Shown: in pieces, positions 1 to 9,156 of the stretch
How positions within the stretch are numbered: position 1 is the first letter of the stretch
How the letters are laid out: each line of letters starts with the position of its first letter
From: Arthrobacter sp. efr-133-TYG-118
GTDB lineage: Bacteria; Actinomycetota; Actinomycetes; Actinomycetales; Micrococcaceae
DNA length: 64,000 bases
Assembly (NCBI RefSeq): GCF_030209755.1
Contig: NZ_JARVRH010000002.1
Location: 1 to 64,000, forward strand
Direction of reading: 5' to 3'
Made by a program: the position numbers and the translations under genes
Notes under the pieces: generated by a model
The model's database searches: none
What the model was told of the DNA's origin: nothing
The model's input: only the letters and a program-made list of their open reading frames with translations

Positions 1-11
1 GATCACCAGGA

Positions 12-60
12 CTGGACATAACAGGATTATGTCCAGCGGCAATGACCAAGAATGAGCATG
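12..60. repeat. Intergenic GGACATA repeat (copy 1)
   Basis: A perfect inverted repeat, CTGGACATAA (12-21) and TTATGTCCAG (27-36), with a 5-nt loop, is followed by CCAAGAATGAGCATGTCCC (47-65). The same two words recur at 36.9 kb and 38.0 kb around the DUF559-type gene, so this is one member of a dispersed intergenic repeat family. It lies just downstream of the SDR gene and may also help end its transcript. Confidence 0.55.
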
Positions 61-84
61 TCCCTCTGTGGTGACTCGCGAATC

Positions 85-1077
85 CTAGGCGAAGGCGTTG
101 ACGCCCGTCATTTCGGCAGACACAGCCCACAGCCTTATTGCGGCTTCCGGATCCACTGCGTGCGCATCCACTCCCTGGTACCGGGCGAGCGGCGAGGCCG
201 GGTCCGTGGGCTTGGCGATGTCGCAGTCTTCGCAATACACCCCGCCCATGCCGGCCAGGGCAAGGGACGTGGCTGCCCACGTGGAGGTGGCGGCACCCTG
301 CTCCGGAGTCTTGAAACCCTCCCGGACATTGCCCGCGTCGTCCATCCAACCCGCGGCGACCATCTCTTCGCGGGGCAGGTAGCGCTGGAGCTCGGTCATG
401 ATGCCACCAGGGTGAACTGCGAAGGCCCGTACCCCAGAGGAGCGGCCGAGGCGGTCCAGCTCGACGGCGAACAGCGCGTTGGCCGTCTTTGCCTGGCCGT
501 AGGCCTTCCATTTGTCGTAACCGTTCTCGAAATTGATGTCCTCGAAACGGATGGGCGAGAGTTTGTGCCCGGTGGAGGACAAGGACACGACGCGGGCCGA
601 ACCGGAAGCTGCCAGCGCGGGCCACAACGTGTTGAGAAGCGTGAAGTGTCCCAGGTGGTTGGTGGCGAATTGGGATTCCCAGCCCGGACCCACGCGTTGT
701 TCCGGGCTGGCCATGATGGCCGCGTTGTTGATCAGTATGTCCAGCGTGGGGTTCGATGCCAGGAAGCGTGCCGCGAAATCCTTCACTGCTTCCTGGTCGG
801 CCAGATCCAAGGTTTCCACGGTCACTTGCTCCGGTGCCAGGCCTGCCGCGGCGAGGACTTCCTTGGCGTGTTCGGGACGCCGGGCGGGAACCGTGACTGC
901 GGCTCCCGCGGAGGACAAGGCCCTCACCGTTTCCAAACCAAGCCCGGAATAGCCACCCGTGACAATTGCCGTCTTACCGCGGAGATCCACTCCCGCCACA
1001 ACGTCCGATGCCGTGGATCCGTGGCCGAAACCGGATCCGATGGGGTGTTGCGGTGTGGCCATGGATTCCTCGCTCAT
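85..1077 (-). CDS. Short-chain dehydrogenase/reductase (SDR family oxidoreductase)
   Basis: NAD(P)-dependent oxidoreductase of the SDR superfamily, probably cytosolic; the substrate cannot be told. In the 330-residue product the cofactor motif TGGYSGLG is at about 40-47, NNAA at 117-120, the structural Asn near 140, a serine-rich strand (SLSS) near 165-168, and the catalytic pair Y193-xxx-K197 (YGQAK). The N-terminal 30 residues and the long C-terminus resemble the 'retinol dehydrogenase/WW-domain oxidoreductase-like' SDRs common in actinobacteria. The start at 1077 is chosen because GAAAGG lies at the right distance upstream; an in-frame start at 1104 lacks this. Its 5' end is close to the end of moeZ on the same strand, but no functional link is evident. 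Confidence 0.88.
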   Translation of the reverse strand: MSEESMATPQHPIGSGFGHGSTASDVVAGVDLRGKTAIVTGGYSGLGLETVRALSSAGAAVTVPARRPEHAKEVLAAAGLAPEQVTVETLDLADQEAVKDFAARFLASNPTLDILINNAAIMASPEQRVGPGWESQFATNHLGHFTLLNTLWPALAASGSARVVSLSSTGHKLSPIRFEDINFENGYDKWKAYGQAKTANALFAVELDRLGRSSGVRAFAVHPGGIMTELQRYLPREEMVAAGWMDDAGNVREGFKTPEQGAATSTWAATSLALAGMGGVYCEDCDIAKPTDPASPLARYQGVDAHAVDPEAAIRLWAVSAEMTGVNAFA

Positions 1078-1125
1078 ATCGGGACCTTTCGTGTTCACCA
1101 GCACAGTTTCAAAAGCACAGTGGGT

Positions 1126-2337
1126 TCAGTAGACCGGTTTGCCGGGCTCGACGTCGCGCACCCACGCCAGGATCCCGCCGTCGAGGTGGCTGACCCGGGT
1201 GTAACCGGCGCGCTGCGCGGCGGCGAGCACCGCAGCGGACCGGGTGCCGCCCTTGCAGTGGAACACGATCTCCTTGTCCTGCGGCAATTCCGTCCAGGCC
1301 TCTCCCGCCAGGATGCGTCCCTGCGGGATCAGCACCGAACCGTCGATGTTCACAATCTCGTGTTCACCGATCTCGCGGACGTCCACCAGTTCAAAGTCGC
1401 GTTCCCCCGCCGCGCGGGCCTCTAGCATCCCGGAAAGTTCGGTGGCCGTGACGGTCGGAACCGAATCGCCTGCAGGCGCCGGGGTGATGCCACAGAAAGC
1501 TTCGTAGTCGGTCAATTCGGTGATCGGCTCGGCCTCAGGGTCTTTCGAAACCTTGATTTCGCGCCAGCTTCCGCCGAGCGCGTCGAAGAGCGCCACGCGT
1601 CCCAGCATGGAGCGCCCGACGCCGGTGATCAGCTTGACTGCCTCCGTCACCATGAGCGAGCCGACAGCGGCGCACAGCATGCCGAACACGCCGCCCTCGC
1701 CGCAGGACGGGACCGAGCCGGCAGGTGGGGCCTCGGGATAGAGATCGCGGTAGCTGGGGCCATGCTTCTCCCAGAACACGCTGACCTGGCCGTCGAAGCG
1801 GAAAATGGATCCCCACACGTACGGTTTGCCGAGAATCGCGGCAGCATCGTTGACTAGGTAACGGGTGGCGAAATTGTCTGCGCCATCCAGGATGAGGTCG
1901 TAGCCGGAGAAAATCTCCAATGCATTGGAGGAGTCCAGGCGGACGTTGTGCAGTTGCACGTTGACCAGCGGATTGAGTTCCTGGATGGCGTCACGGGCCG
2001 ATTCGATCTTCGGCCGTCCGACATCGCCCACGCCGTGGATGATCTGGCGTTGCAGGTTGCTGAGGTCGACGTCGTCGTCATCCACAATTCCGAGCGTCCC
2101 CACCCCGGCGGCAGCGAGGTACAGCAGGGCGGGAGAGCCCAGTCCGCCGGCCCCGATCACGAGGACTTTTGCGTTCTTGAGCCGGCGCTGACCGGCCGCT
2201 CCGATTTCGGGAATAATGAGGTGGCGCGAGTACCGTTCCACCTCTTCGGTGGTCAGTTCCGCGGCCGGTTCCACGAGTGGCGGCAGTGCGGAAGAAGGAG
2301 AAGACGGCAACGTTTGGGCAGCAAAAATAGTGGCCAT
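1126..2337 (-). CDS. moeZ: Adenylyltransferase/sulfurtransferase MoeZ (MoeB/ThiF domain plus rhodanese)
   Basis: Activates the C-terminal GG of small ubiquitin-like sulfur carriers by adenylation and passes sulfur through a rhodanese domain; in actinobacteria it serves molybdopterin, thiocarboxylated CysO and probably ThiS. The 403-residue protein has the E1-like nucleotide-binding GAGGLG at 62-67, the conserved DLSNLQRQ near 91-98, and a C-terminal rhodanese domain with active-site loop CKGGTRS (Cys about 361). The CxxC zinc pairs of E. coli MoeB are not seen: the first site reads GPSYRDLYP. The gene is divergent from a TetR gene. TACTTT lies 5 nt before the ATG, so the mRNA may be leaderless. 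ThiS 2.6 kb away is a plausible client (inference). Confidence 0.9.
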   Translation of the reverse strand: MATIFAAQTLPSSPSSALPPLVEPAAELTTEEVERYSRHLIIPEIGAAGQRRLKNAKVLVIGAGGLGSPALLYLAAAGVGTLGIVDDDDVDLSNLQRQIIHGVGDVGRPKIESARDAIQELNPLVNVQLHNVRLDSSNALEIFSGYDLILDGADNFATRYLVNDAAAILGKPYVWGSIFRFDGQVSVFWEKHGPSYRDLYPEAPPAGSVPSCGEGGVFGMLCAAVGSLMVTEAVKLITGVGRSMLGRVALFDALGGSWREIKVSKDPEAEPITELTDYEAFCGITPAPAGDSVPTVTATELSGMLEARAAGERDFELVDVREIGEHEIVNIDGSVLIPQGRILAGEAWTELPQDKEIVFHCKGGTRSAAVLAAAQRAGYTRVSHLDGGILAWVRDVEPGKPVY

Positions 2338-2374
2338 ACTCCAAAGTATGCCTGCCGCTGCCGCCCGGTCATAT

Positions 2375-2386
2375 TACTGCGCAGTA
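2375..2386. promoter_or_regulatory. Candidate TetR operator between moeZ and tetR
   Basis: A perfect 12-bp palindrome, TACTGC-GCAGTA, sits in the 85-bp divergent region, 37 bp before the TetR start and just upstream of the moeZ start. Position and symmetry fit an autoregulatory operator; this is inference from sequence only. Confidence 0.4.
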
Positions 2387-2422
2387 TTGTGGTCATAACT
2401 GCAAAGGAAAGGCGGCAGACAA

Positions 2423-3079
2423 GTGGCTGAGAGTGCACGTACCAAACAGGAGGCGCAGGTCAGGCAAGATCGGACCGGTTCCCCGCGATCGGCGAGGCTG
2501 CCACGCGATGAGCGCCGGGCCCAGCTCCTGAACGCTGCCTTGGAAGTCTTCGTTGCCAACGGCTTCCATGGTGCAGCGATGGACGAAATCGCCGAGACCG
2601 CCCATGTCAGCAAGCCGGTGCTGTACCAACACTTCCCGTCCAAGCGGGAGCTTTACATGGCCCTCCTCGACAGCCACCTGGCCATGCTCACGGACCAGAT
2701 GCTCACGGCGCTGAACTCGACATCGGACAACAAGGAACGCGTCCAGGCCGTCATGCGTGCCTACTACCGTTTCATCGCGGGCGATGACCAAGCGCACCGG
2801 CTCGTCTTCGAATCCGATCTCATCAATGACCCCGACGTCAGCTCCCGACTGGAGACTTTCAACCGCACCTTCGCCGACGCCGTCGCCAAGGTCATCGCCG
2901 AAGACACCAAGCTGCCCCCGCTGGAGGCCCAACTGCTGGGCCGCGGCCTGGCCGGAATGGCGCAGGTCAGCGCCCGGTATTGGCTCGAAACCGACGGCGA
3001 TTTGGACCTCGATGTTGCCAGCGACCTGATCTACCGTTTAGCTTGGCGCGGAATCAGTCGCTTCCCGAAAGAGTCCTAG
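2423..3079 (+). CDS. TetR-family transcriptional regulator
   Basis: One-component DNA-binding repressor or activator of 218 residues. The N-terminal helix-turn-helix (about residues 28-75) contains the typical AALEVFVANGFHGAAMDEIA and VSKPVLYQHFPSKRELY segments; the C-terminal ligand domain is variable. The GTG start is preceded by AAGGAAAGG. From memory, this gene order (moeZ divergent from TetR, then DUF3107) matches the M. tuberculosis Rv3206c-Rv3208-Rv3208A region, so this is a conserved actinobacterial regulator. A palindrome at 2375-2386 is a plausible operator. Effector unknown. Confidence 0.88.
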   Translation: MAESARTKQEAQVRQDRTGSPRSARLPRDERRAQLLNAALEVFVANGFHGAAMDEIAETAHVSKPVLYQHFPSKRELYMALLDSHLAMLTDQMLTALNSTSDNKERVQAVMRAYYRFIAGDDQAHRLVFESDLINDPDVSSRLETFNRTFADAVAKVIAEDTKLPPLEAQLLGRGLAGMAQVSARYWLETDGDLDLDVASDLIYRLAWRGISRFPKES

Positions 3080-3129
3080 ACTACAAATAGAGGACTGAGT
3101 AATTTCTTGATTGGCTGGGAGGCCCCGCT

Positions 3130-3354
3130 GTGGAAGTAAAGATCGGCATTCAGAATGTTGGCCGTGAGATCGCGCTTGAGTCCGCTCTCGATGCCGAGGC
3201 TGTTGCCAAGATCGTGAGCGAGGCCATCGCCAATGGCACGGACCTGCGCCTGACCGACGAAAAGGGCCGCCAGGTCATCGTTCCCGGCAACGTCCTCGGA
3301 TACGTGGAGATCGGCGCCGAGGAAGTTCGCCGGGTCGGCTTCGGCGCCCTCTAA
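3130..3354 (+). CDS. DUF3107 family small protein
   Basis: A 74-residue conserved actinobacterial protein of unknown function (TB9.4 type in mycobacteria). It begins MEVKIGIQNVGREIALES and carries the family's GNVLGYVEIG segment near the C-terminus. No membrane segment or signal peptide. It starts at GTG after GGGAGG and follows the TetR gene by 50 bp on the same strand, so they may be co-transcribed. Confidence 0.85.
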   Translation: MEVKIGIQNVGREIALESALDAEAVAKIVSEAIANGTDLRLTDEKGRQVIVPGNVLGYVEIGAEEVRRVGFGAL

Positions 3355-3390
3355 GCAAGACGCAAGAACACCAGCGAGCCAGGAGTCCGC

Positions 3391-3693
3391 ATGCTCTCAC
3401 TTGTCATCGTGGCGCTAGCCACCATCGCCTCAGGCTTCATCGTCTGGGGAACTGACAAACACCGTGGCACGTACGGAATCACCCTGCCCGCCGGCGTTTC
3501 AGTGGCCGTCGCCATGCTGAGTTGGATGATCTTCATCCAACTTGGCTTTGGCTACCAGCCTGGCGTGACGTGGATCCCGTGGGTGCTGCCCATCATTCTG
3601 GGTACCTTGGCTGCCGCGGTGGCCTCCTTCTTCCTGGGCCGCCATCGGACCCGGCACAACACCGCCCAGCTGACTGCGGCCCTGCGACTCTAG
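3391..3693 (+). CDS. Small integral membrane protein
   Basis: A 100-residue protein with three predicted hydrophobic segments (about 2-20, 30-52, 62-85) and a short basic cytoplasmic tail (GRHRTRHN). It follows DUF3107 by 36 bp and converges on the pterin dehydratase gene. Actinobacterial genomes often carry such a protein here, but no function can be assigned. The 50 bp after it hold short imperfect repeats (GCGACTCTAG, GCGGCTCTAG) and no clear terminator. Confidence 0.75.
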   Translation: MLSLVIVALATIASGFIVWGTDKHRGTYGITLPAGVSVAVAMLSWMIFIQLGFGYQPGVTWIPWVLPIILGTLAAAVASFFLGRHRTRHNTAQLTAALRL

Positions 3694-3742
3694 CTGGAGC
3701 TGCGACTCTAGCGAGCCTTGCGGCTCTAGCTACAAATCCGGC

Positions 3743-4075
3743 TCATGGCGTGGCTTCGGGTTCGGCCACTGCCCCGGCTTCCGCGGCTGCTTCGCTGGCG
3801 CTCGTGGCCGCCCGGATGTCTCGAGGGGTCACCTCGCTCCCGGCGTCATGGGAGGTGTAGCGGATGAACACCCGGTTGTACCGCCAGTCCAGGTCCGGGT
3901 GGTGGTTCTGCTGCTCGGCGATGCGCCCGACGGCGGCGATCAGCTCCAGTGCGGCGGCCGACGTCGGGCATTTGTAGACGGTGACGAGGCCGCCCAGGCG
4001 GTACCGCCAGTCCGGCAACGCCGCCAGCGCGTCGTCGATCGCGGACCTGGTGAGGATGTCATCTTTGCCGGCCAT
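3743..4075 (-). CDS. phhB: Pterin-4a-carbinolamine dehydratase
   Basis: Predicted 4a-hydroxytetrahydrobiopterin dehydratase (PCD/DCoH family, 110 residues): removes water from the 4a-carbinolamine pterin formed by aromatic amino acid hydroxylases. The family signature NHHPDLDW is at 57-64, with the catalytic His pair at 58-59, and a later His at 76 (YTSHD). The C-terminal 25 residues are an alanine/glutamate-rich tail. It lies 60 bp after thiG on the same strand, so it may be the last gene of the riboswitch-controlled thi transcript. No aromatic hydroxylase is in the window. In other bacteria some PCD homologues act outside hydroxylase recycling, so the substrate here is not certain. Confidence 0.88.
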   Translation of the reverse strand: MAGKDDILTRSAIDDALAALPDWRYRLGGLVTVYKCPTSAAALELIAAVGRIAEQQNHHPDLDWRYNRVFIRYTSHDAGSEVTPRDIRAATSASEAAAEAGAVAEPEATP

Positions 4076-4135
4076 GGGGCGCTCCTTCGCTGACGTGGAA
4101 TTCGCAGGAATCCCCGAAGCGGCCGGCGTTGGCCG

Positions 4136-4945
<810 letters not shown>

Positions 4946-5182
4946 TCAGCCTCCTTGTACTGCGGTAACGATTTCGAGTTCGTCGCCCTCTGCGAGCGCG
5001 GTGGCAGCCCACTGGCTGCGCGGCACCACTTCGGAATTGCGTGCGACGGCGACGCCGATCTTGCGTCCGTCGGCCGCCTGGCCGCTGGAGTCCACAACCC
5101 GTCCGGTGATGTGGCTGACGAGGGTGGTGACGGACGCGTCGTCACTCAGTGTGTGGTCTGCGCCGTTCAATTTGATGTTCAT
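4946..5182 (-). CDS. thiS: Sulfur carrier protein ThiS
   Basis: Ubiquitin-like sulfur donor of 78 residues ending in the required diglycine (AVQGG), which is adenylated and then thiocarboxylated to feed ThiG. The start at 5182 is chosen because it overlaps the thiO stop by 4 bp (ATGA), which suggests translational coupling. The upstream in-frame extension encodes no conserved sequence. No separate ThiF is present; MoeZ at 1.1-2.3 kb is the likely activating enzyme (inference). Confidence 0.94.
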   Translation of the reverse strand: MNIKLNGADHTLSDDASVTTLVSHITGRVVDSSGQAADGRKIGVAVARNSEVVPRSQWAATALAEGDELEIVTAVQGG

Positions 5183-6489
5183 GCGTGGTCCTTCGGAAGG
5201 GGATTTGAGGAATCGGCAGATGGGCCGCCTGTTGAGGCCCGTGCCGCTGCATGCGGGCGGGAGAAGCGGTCCGGACGGAATTTGTTCCACCGGGGATCGA
5301 CGGTGCCATCCATGAGTCCGACGCAGATTTTCGCCGCTGCCGGGGTGAGGAGCACGCCATGGCGGAAGAAGCCGCTGGCTACGATGAGGCCGGGCACGGT
5401 TCCTTCCCTTTCGTCACCTTTCACCCGGCCCAGCAGCGGTGCGTTGTCCGGTGTGCCCGGACGCGCCCGCGCAGTCGTTTCCAGGAGTTCCAGTTCGGCC
5501 ACAGCCGGGACAAGTACCTGGGCGTCGCGGAGCAACTGGTACACCCCGCCGGCTGACACCGGGTTGGCCGATCCCCCGGACGCCGACAAGCCGTCTTCGC
5601 GTTGCGTCGCGCCGATCACCACGGTCCCGTCGTCGCGGGGGACGATGTAGACGGGCACTCCGCGCACCATTCCGCGGACCGTGGCGGTGACAAGGGGTCG
5701 CAGGTGCTCCGGGACGCGCAGCCGCAGTATGTCTCCGTACACCGGACGCAACGGGAGCGACAATCCATCCGGCAGGCCGTTCAAGCGGGCGGCATCCAGT
5801 CCGTTGGCAACCACTGTTTCGGTGGCGAGCACTTCGATGCCAGAGTCCAGCAGAACCCCGACGACGCGCCCGTCCTCCCACAGGAGGCCTGCCGCGGTAT
5901 CCTGGACCGCAAAACCGCCCTCGGCCCCCGCAATCCAGCTGGAATCGCCGGGCTGGTGGTCTGCGAGCGCGCCTAGAATCGCAGCGGAAAGCCGGCGCGG
6001 ATCCACTTGGTGGTCGCCGGGGATGTCGAAGGCACACGAAATCTGCGGGCTCAACAGCGGCTCACGCTCCCGGGCCTCGCGCAGCGGCACGGATTCCACC
6101 GCCAGGCCGTTGGCCAGCTGGACATCCCGGAGGTCGGCGAGCGCCCGGCGGTCCGCAGCGTCCGCGCCGACGGCGAGGGTCGGCGTCGTACGGTAACCCG
6201 TGCTGCGTCCGGTGCTTGAGCCGGTCACATTGCGTTCGAAGTCCGGCCACAATGCCGACGATTCGAGCATGAGCTCCAGGAGGTCCTCTTCCTGGTAATG
6301 CAGTTCGCTGACGGGCGCCAACATGCCCGCCGCCGCGAAGGTGGCGCCGCTGGCCGGTGCGGGATCTATCAAGGCAACCGAGCGGCCGGCCCGGCGGGCT
6401 TCCCACGCGATGCCGAGGCCAATGACACCGCCTCCGACCACCGCCACATCTGCGTGCAGGGGTCCGTGTTGGGTATTTACTTCGTCCAT
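5179..6489 (-). CDS. thiO: Glycine oxidase ThiO
   Basis: FAD-dependent amine oxidase of 436 residues that converts glycine to dehydroglycine for thiazole formation. The dinucleotide-binding GGGVIG (19-24) lies in VAVVGGGVIGLGIAWEARRAG and the C-terminal DAO-fold motif reads VASGFFRHGVLLTPAAA. First gene of the thiO-thiS-thiG cluster, directly behind a TPP riboswitch. The AAGGA ribosome-binding site adjoins the 3' end of the aptamer (AGGGAAGGACTCC then ATG), so regulation is probably by blocking translation. Confidence 0.95.
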   Translation of the reverse strand: MDEVNTQHGPLHADVAVVGGGVIGLGIAWEARRAGRSVALIDPAPASGATFAAAGMLAPVSELHYQEEDLLELMLESSALWPDFERNVTGSSTGRSTGYRTTPTLAVGADAADRRALADLRDVQLANGLAVESVPLREAREREPLLSPQISCAFDIPGDHQVDPRRLSAAILGALADHQPGDSSWIAGAEGGFAVQDTAAGLLWEDGRVVGVLLDSGIEVLATETVVANGLDAARLNGLPDGLSLPLRPVYGDILRLRVPEHLRPLVTATVRGMVRGVPVYIVPRDDGTVVIGATQREDGLSASGGSANPVSAGGVYQLLRDAQVLVPAVAELELLETTARARPGTPDNAPLLGRVKGDEREGTVPGLIVASGFFRHGVLLTPAAAKICVGLMDGTVDPRWNKFRPDRFSRPHAAARASTGGPSADSSNPLPKDHA

Positions 6490-6496
6490 GGAGTCC

Positions 6497-6604
6497 TTCC
6501 CTACGCCGGTACTAGCCGGATCAGGTCAAGCGGTCGGCGCTGAAGCCCTCTCAGCCGCGCGGCGATTGTGACTGCCGCCGCGGCTCCCGCGGTACCAGCC
6601 CAGT
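6497..6604 (-). promoter_or_regulatory. TPP riboswitch (THI element)
   Basis: Read on the minus strand this leader contains the hallmarks of the thiamine pyrophosphate aptamer in order: an initial GGGCTGG helix strand, the conserved CTGAGAGGGCTTC, then CTTGACCTGATCCGGCTAG, and TACCGGCGTAGGGA. It ends 7 nt before the thiO start, leaving the Shine-Dalgarno AAGGA next to the closing helix. Excess TPP should therefore shut down thiO-thiS-thiG. The divergent thiE is not behind it. Confidence 0.95.
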
Positions 6605-6614
6605 TTAGAGGAAC

Positions 6615-6629
6615 TACTCTGTTTCCATG
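6615..6629 (+). promoter_or_regulatory. -10 element for leaderless thiE
   Basis: TACTCT lies 6 nt before the thiE ATG, the spacing expected when the transcript begins at the start codon. No well-placed Shine-Dalgarno is needed. Inferred from sequence. Confidence 0.45.
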
Positions 6630-7316
6630 ACCCCGCACGATGTCCACACCACCGCCCGCCTGTACCTCTGCACCGACGCCCGGAAGCAACAGGGTGATTT
6701 TGAGCAGTTTGTCGATGCCGCATTCGAGGGCGGCGTGGACATCATCCAGCTGCGTGACAAGACGATTGAGGCGGCCGAGGAACTGGAGCTCCTGGAGATC
6801 CTGCAATCCGTGGCGCACCGTCACGGCCGTCTCTGGGCAGTCAACGACCGCGCGGACGTGGCGTCCCTCTCCAGCGCACCGGTGTTCCATATCGGCCAAA
6901 AGGACATTCCGCTGCGCTCGGCCCGGAAGCTGCTCCACGACCGCACCATCATCGGCCTCTCCACGCACACGCCGGATCAGATTGACGCAGCCATCGCGGC
7001 GTCGCCTGGCCGCAGCGGCCTGGACTACTTCTGCGTCGGGCCCGTGTGGGCCACGCCCACCAAGCCGGGACGTTCCGCCGTCGGGCTCGATCTAGTGAAG
7101 TACGCCGCCAACGCGGTGAAGCAGGCAGACGAAGAGACCGTCGGCGGGGTTGTGCTCCCCTGGTTTGGGATCGGCGGCATCGATCTCAGCAACGTGGAAG
7201 CAGTAGTGCAGGCCGGCGCCAGCCGCATCGTGGTGGTCCGCGCAATCACTGAGGCGGAGGATCCGACGGCGGCAGCCCGGGCACTCCTGGCTGCCTTGGA
7301 CGCAGCGGCGGCCTAG
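6627..7316 (+). CDS. thiE: Thiamine phosphate synthase ThiE
   Basis: Couples HMP pyrophosphate and thiazole phosphate into thiamine phosphate. The 229-residue TIM-barrel protein shows QLRDK (41-45), the Asp/Asn pair in AVNDRADVA (71-79), [11 protein letters not shown] (138-148) and GIGGID in the last third. It is transcribed away from thiO-thiS-thiG, as in mycobacteria. It is not behind the riboswitch and has its own promoter (TACTCT 6 nt before ATG). The window lacks thiC and thiD for the pyrimidine branch, so that half is made elsewhere. Confidence 0.95.
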   Translation: MTPHDVHTTARLYLCTDARKQQGDFEQFVDAAFEGGVDIIQLRDKTIEAAEELELLEILQSVAHRHGRLWAVNDRADVASLSSAPVFHIGQKDIPLRSARKLLHDRTIIGLSTHTPDQIDAAIAASPGRSGLDYFCVGPVWATPTKPGRSAVGLDLVKYAANAVKQADEETVGGVVLPWFGIGGIDLSNVEAVVQAGASRIVVVRAITEAEDPTAAARALLAALDAAAA

Positions 7317-7340
7317 CGAGACGCCGGAAGATTTTGGAGT

Positions 7341-7356
7341 TACCCTGACTTTCGTG
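7341..7356 (+). promoter_or_regulatory. -10 element for leaderless RNB gene
   Basis: TACCCT lies 7 nt before the GTG start of the ribonuclease gene; no Shine-Dalgarno sequence intervenes, consistent with a leaderless mRNA. Confidence 0.45.
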
Positions 7357-8868
7357 TCACATCAGCGGTTAGCCCCGAATGTCAGTGAAACGTCGAACCA
7401 GCTCGCGGAAGCGCTGGCGGCGCTTCGGACTGAACTCGAGCTGCCCGCAGGTTATCCCGCTGAAGCGCTGCGGGACGCCGAAGCCGCGGTTTCCGGACAC
7501 ACCCTGCCGGCGCAGGACTTCACGGACGTTCCGTTCATCACGATCGACCCCGCCTCTTCCACGGATCTCGACCAGGCCCTCTTCATTGACCGGTCCGGCG
7601 ATGGTTACAGGGTTCTCTACGCCATCTCCGATGTGCCCTCCTTTGTGCCCCCGGGAGGCGCGCTCGACGCCGAGACCCGCCACCGCGGGCAAACGTACTA
7701 TGCCCCGGACGGCCGCATACCGCTGCACCCCGAGATCATCAGCGAGCATGCCGGGAGCTTGCTGGCCGGCCAGACGTGCGGCGCGTTCGTGTGGGACTTC
7801 GAACTCGATGCCGAGGCGGAGTTCCGCACCGTCTCCGTGCGTCGGGCAAGCGTACGGAGCCGCGCCAAGCTCAACTACAAGGGCGTGCAGGGGGAAATCG
7901 ATTCCGGAACGGCAGATCCCGTCCTCCAGCTGCTCAAGGAAGTCGGGCTCAAACGGGTGGAACTCGAACGCCGCCGCGGCGGGGCAAGCCTGAACATGCC
8001 TGAGCAGGAAATCGTCCAACTGCCCGACGGCGAGGGGTACAGGATCGTCGCGGCACCCTCGCTGCCGGTGGAGGATTGGAACGCCCAGATTTCGCTCATG
8101 ACCGGGATGGCCGCCGCCCAGTTGATGCTCGACGGCAAAGTGGGAATCCTGCGTACCATGCCCGCCCCCGACGAGCGCTCGCTGCTCCATTTCAAACGGC
8201 AAACGGGGGCACTCGGGAAGCCCTGGACCGAGGGGACCAGCTATGGAGAGTACCTGCGGACCCTCGACGCAAAGGACCCCCGGCAACTCGCCATCCTCCA
8301 TTCAGCTGGGCTGCTTTTCCGTGGTGCCGGCTATACGCCGTTCGACGGCGAGGTGCCGGGCAGCGTCATGCAGTCAGCCATCGGGGCACCGTATGCCCAC
8401 ACCACCGCGCCGTTGCGCCGGCTTGTCGATCGTTTTGTGCTGGTCATCTGCGAAGCACTGAGCACTGGAACAGAGATCCCTGCATGGGCCCGGCATGCTT
8501 TGCCGAGCCTGCCCGAGATCATGGCGTCATCCGACCAGCTTGCCGCCAAAATGGAGCGCCTGGCCCTGGACACCGTGGAGGCAGCGCTCCTTGTCAACCA
8601 CATCGGACAGGAATTCGACGCCGTCGTGATTTCCGGATCGAAACCCGCCAAGAACAACGGAAACGGCAACGGCAACAGCACCAACGGCAACAACGGCAAT
8701 GGGAATGGGAACGGAGCCCCGCACGGCCCTTACGGCATCGTCCAGATCGCCGAGCCCGCGGTCACCGCCCGTTGCGACGGCGAAATGGAGTCGGGCACGA
8801 AGGTGCGCGTGAAACTGCTCGACACGGACATTGCCACCCGCCAAATCACCTTCGAACTGCTCCCGTAG
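7354..8868 (+). CDS. RNB-domain ribonuclease (RNase II/R family)
   Basis: Predicted 3'-5' exoribonuclease of 504 residues, the short actinobacterial RNB form without the two N-terminal cold-shock domains. The metal site is ITIDPASSTDLDQAL: D65, D71 and D73 match the E. coli RNase II ligands D201, D207 and D209, while the fourth position is Gln (Q74) instead of Asp. Between the RNB core and the C-terminal S1-like strand there is a low-complexity Asn/Gly tract at about residues 430-452, encoded by repeated AACGGC/AACGGA units, which is probably a flexible linker. Starts at GTG with a TACCCT hexamer 7 nt upstream. It is separated from thiE by 37 bp. Confidence 0.87.
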   Translation: MSHQRLAPNVSETSNQLAEALAALRTELELPAGYPAEALRDAEAAVSGHTLPAQDFTDVPFITIDPASSTDLDQALFIDRSGDGYRVLYAISDVPSFVPPGGALDAETRHRGQTYYAPDGRIPLHPEIISEHAGSLLAGQTCGAFVWDFELDAEAEFRTVSVRRASVRSRAKLNYKGVQGEIDSGTADPVLQLLKEVGLKRVELERRRGGASLNMPEQEIVQLPDGEGYRIVAAPSLPVEDWNAQISLMTGMAAAQLMLDGKVGILRTMPAPDERSLLHFKRQTGALGKPWTEGTSYGEYLRTLDAKDPRQLAILHSAGLLFRGAGYTPFDGEVPGSVMQSAIGAPYAHTTAPLRRLVDRFVLVICEALSTGTEIPAWARHALPSLPEIMASSDQLAAKMERLALDTVEAALLVNHIGQEFDAVVISGSKPAKNNGNGNGNSTNGNNGNGNGNGAPHGPYGIVQIAEPAVTARCDGEMESGTKVRVKLLDTDIATRQITFELLP

Positions 8869-8923
8869 CGGACTCCATCCGCAGGCCCGGGGCCGCGATC
8901 CGGGGATTATCGCCCCCAGACGC

Positions 8924-9156
8924 TAGACTGGGTGAGTAGTAATGGATGCCCGGTCGTTGATTCAGTTAATTTTTTGACATCAACAAGCCCGCCCCTACGC
9001 GATCTTGAGATACACCAGCTGGTCCCCAGTGCCAGTATTTAGATAGCCCGCGATCGGCTTCCACTGGATTTGCTTGCGCCCATCCGTGCTCCGGAACGGC
9101 CCTGCCACAACCGTTGAGCACGCAGCGCAGCCCAAATGAATAAGGAAAACTCCACT
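8924..9156 (+). promoter_or_regulatory. Promoter and long 5' leader of the DEAD-box helicase
   Basis: A TAGACT hexamer at 8924-8929 would place transcription near 8936, giving a leader of about 220 nt before the helicase start. The leader has a run of six T at 8970-8975 and no convincing open frame. Long leaders are usual for DEAD-box helicases that control their own mRNA; here this is inference. Confidence 0.4.

Noticed and set aside
85..1104. Longer N-terminus for the SDR gene
   Set aside because: The extra nine codons lack conservation, and the ribosome-binding site is placed for the start at 1077.
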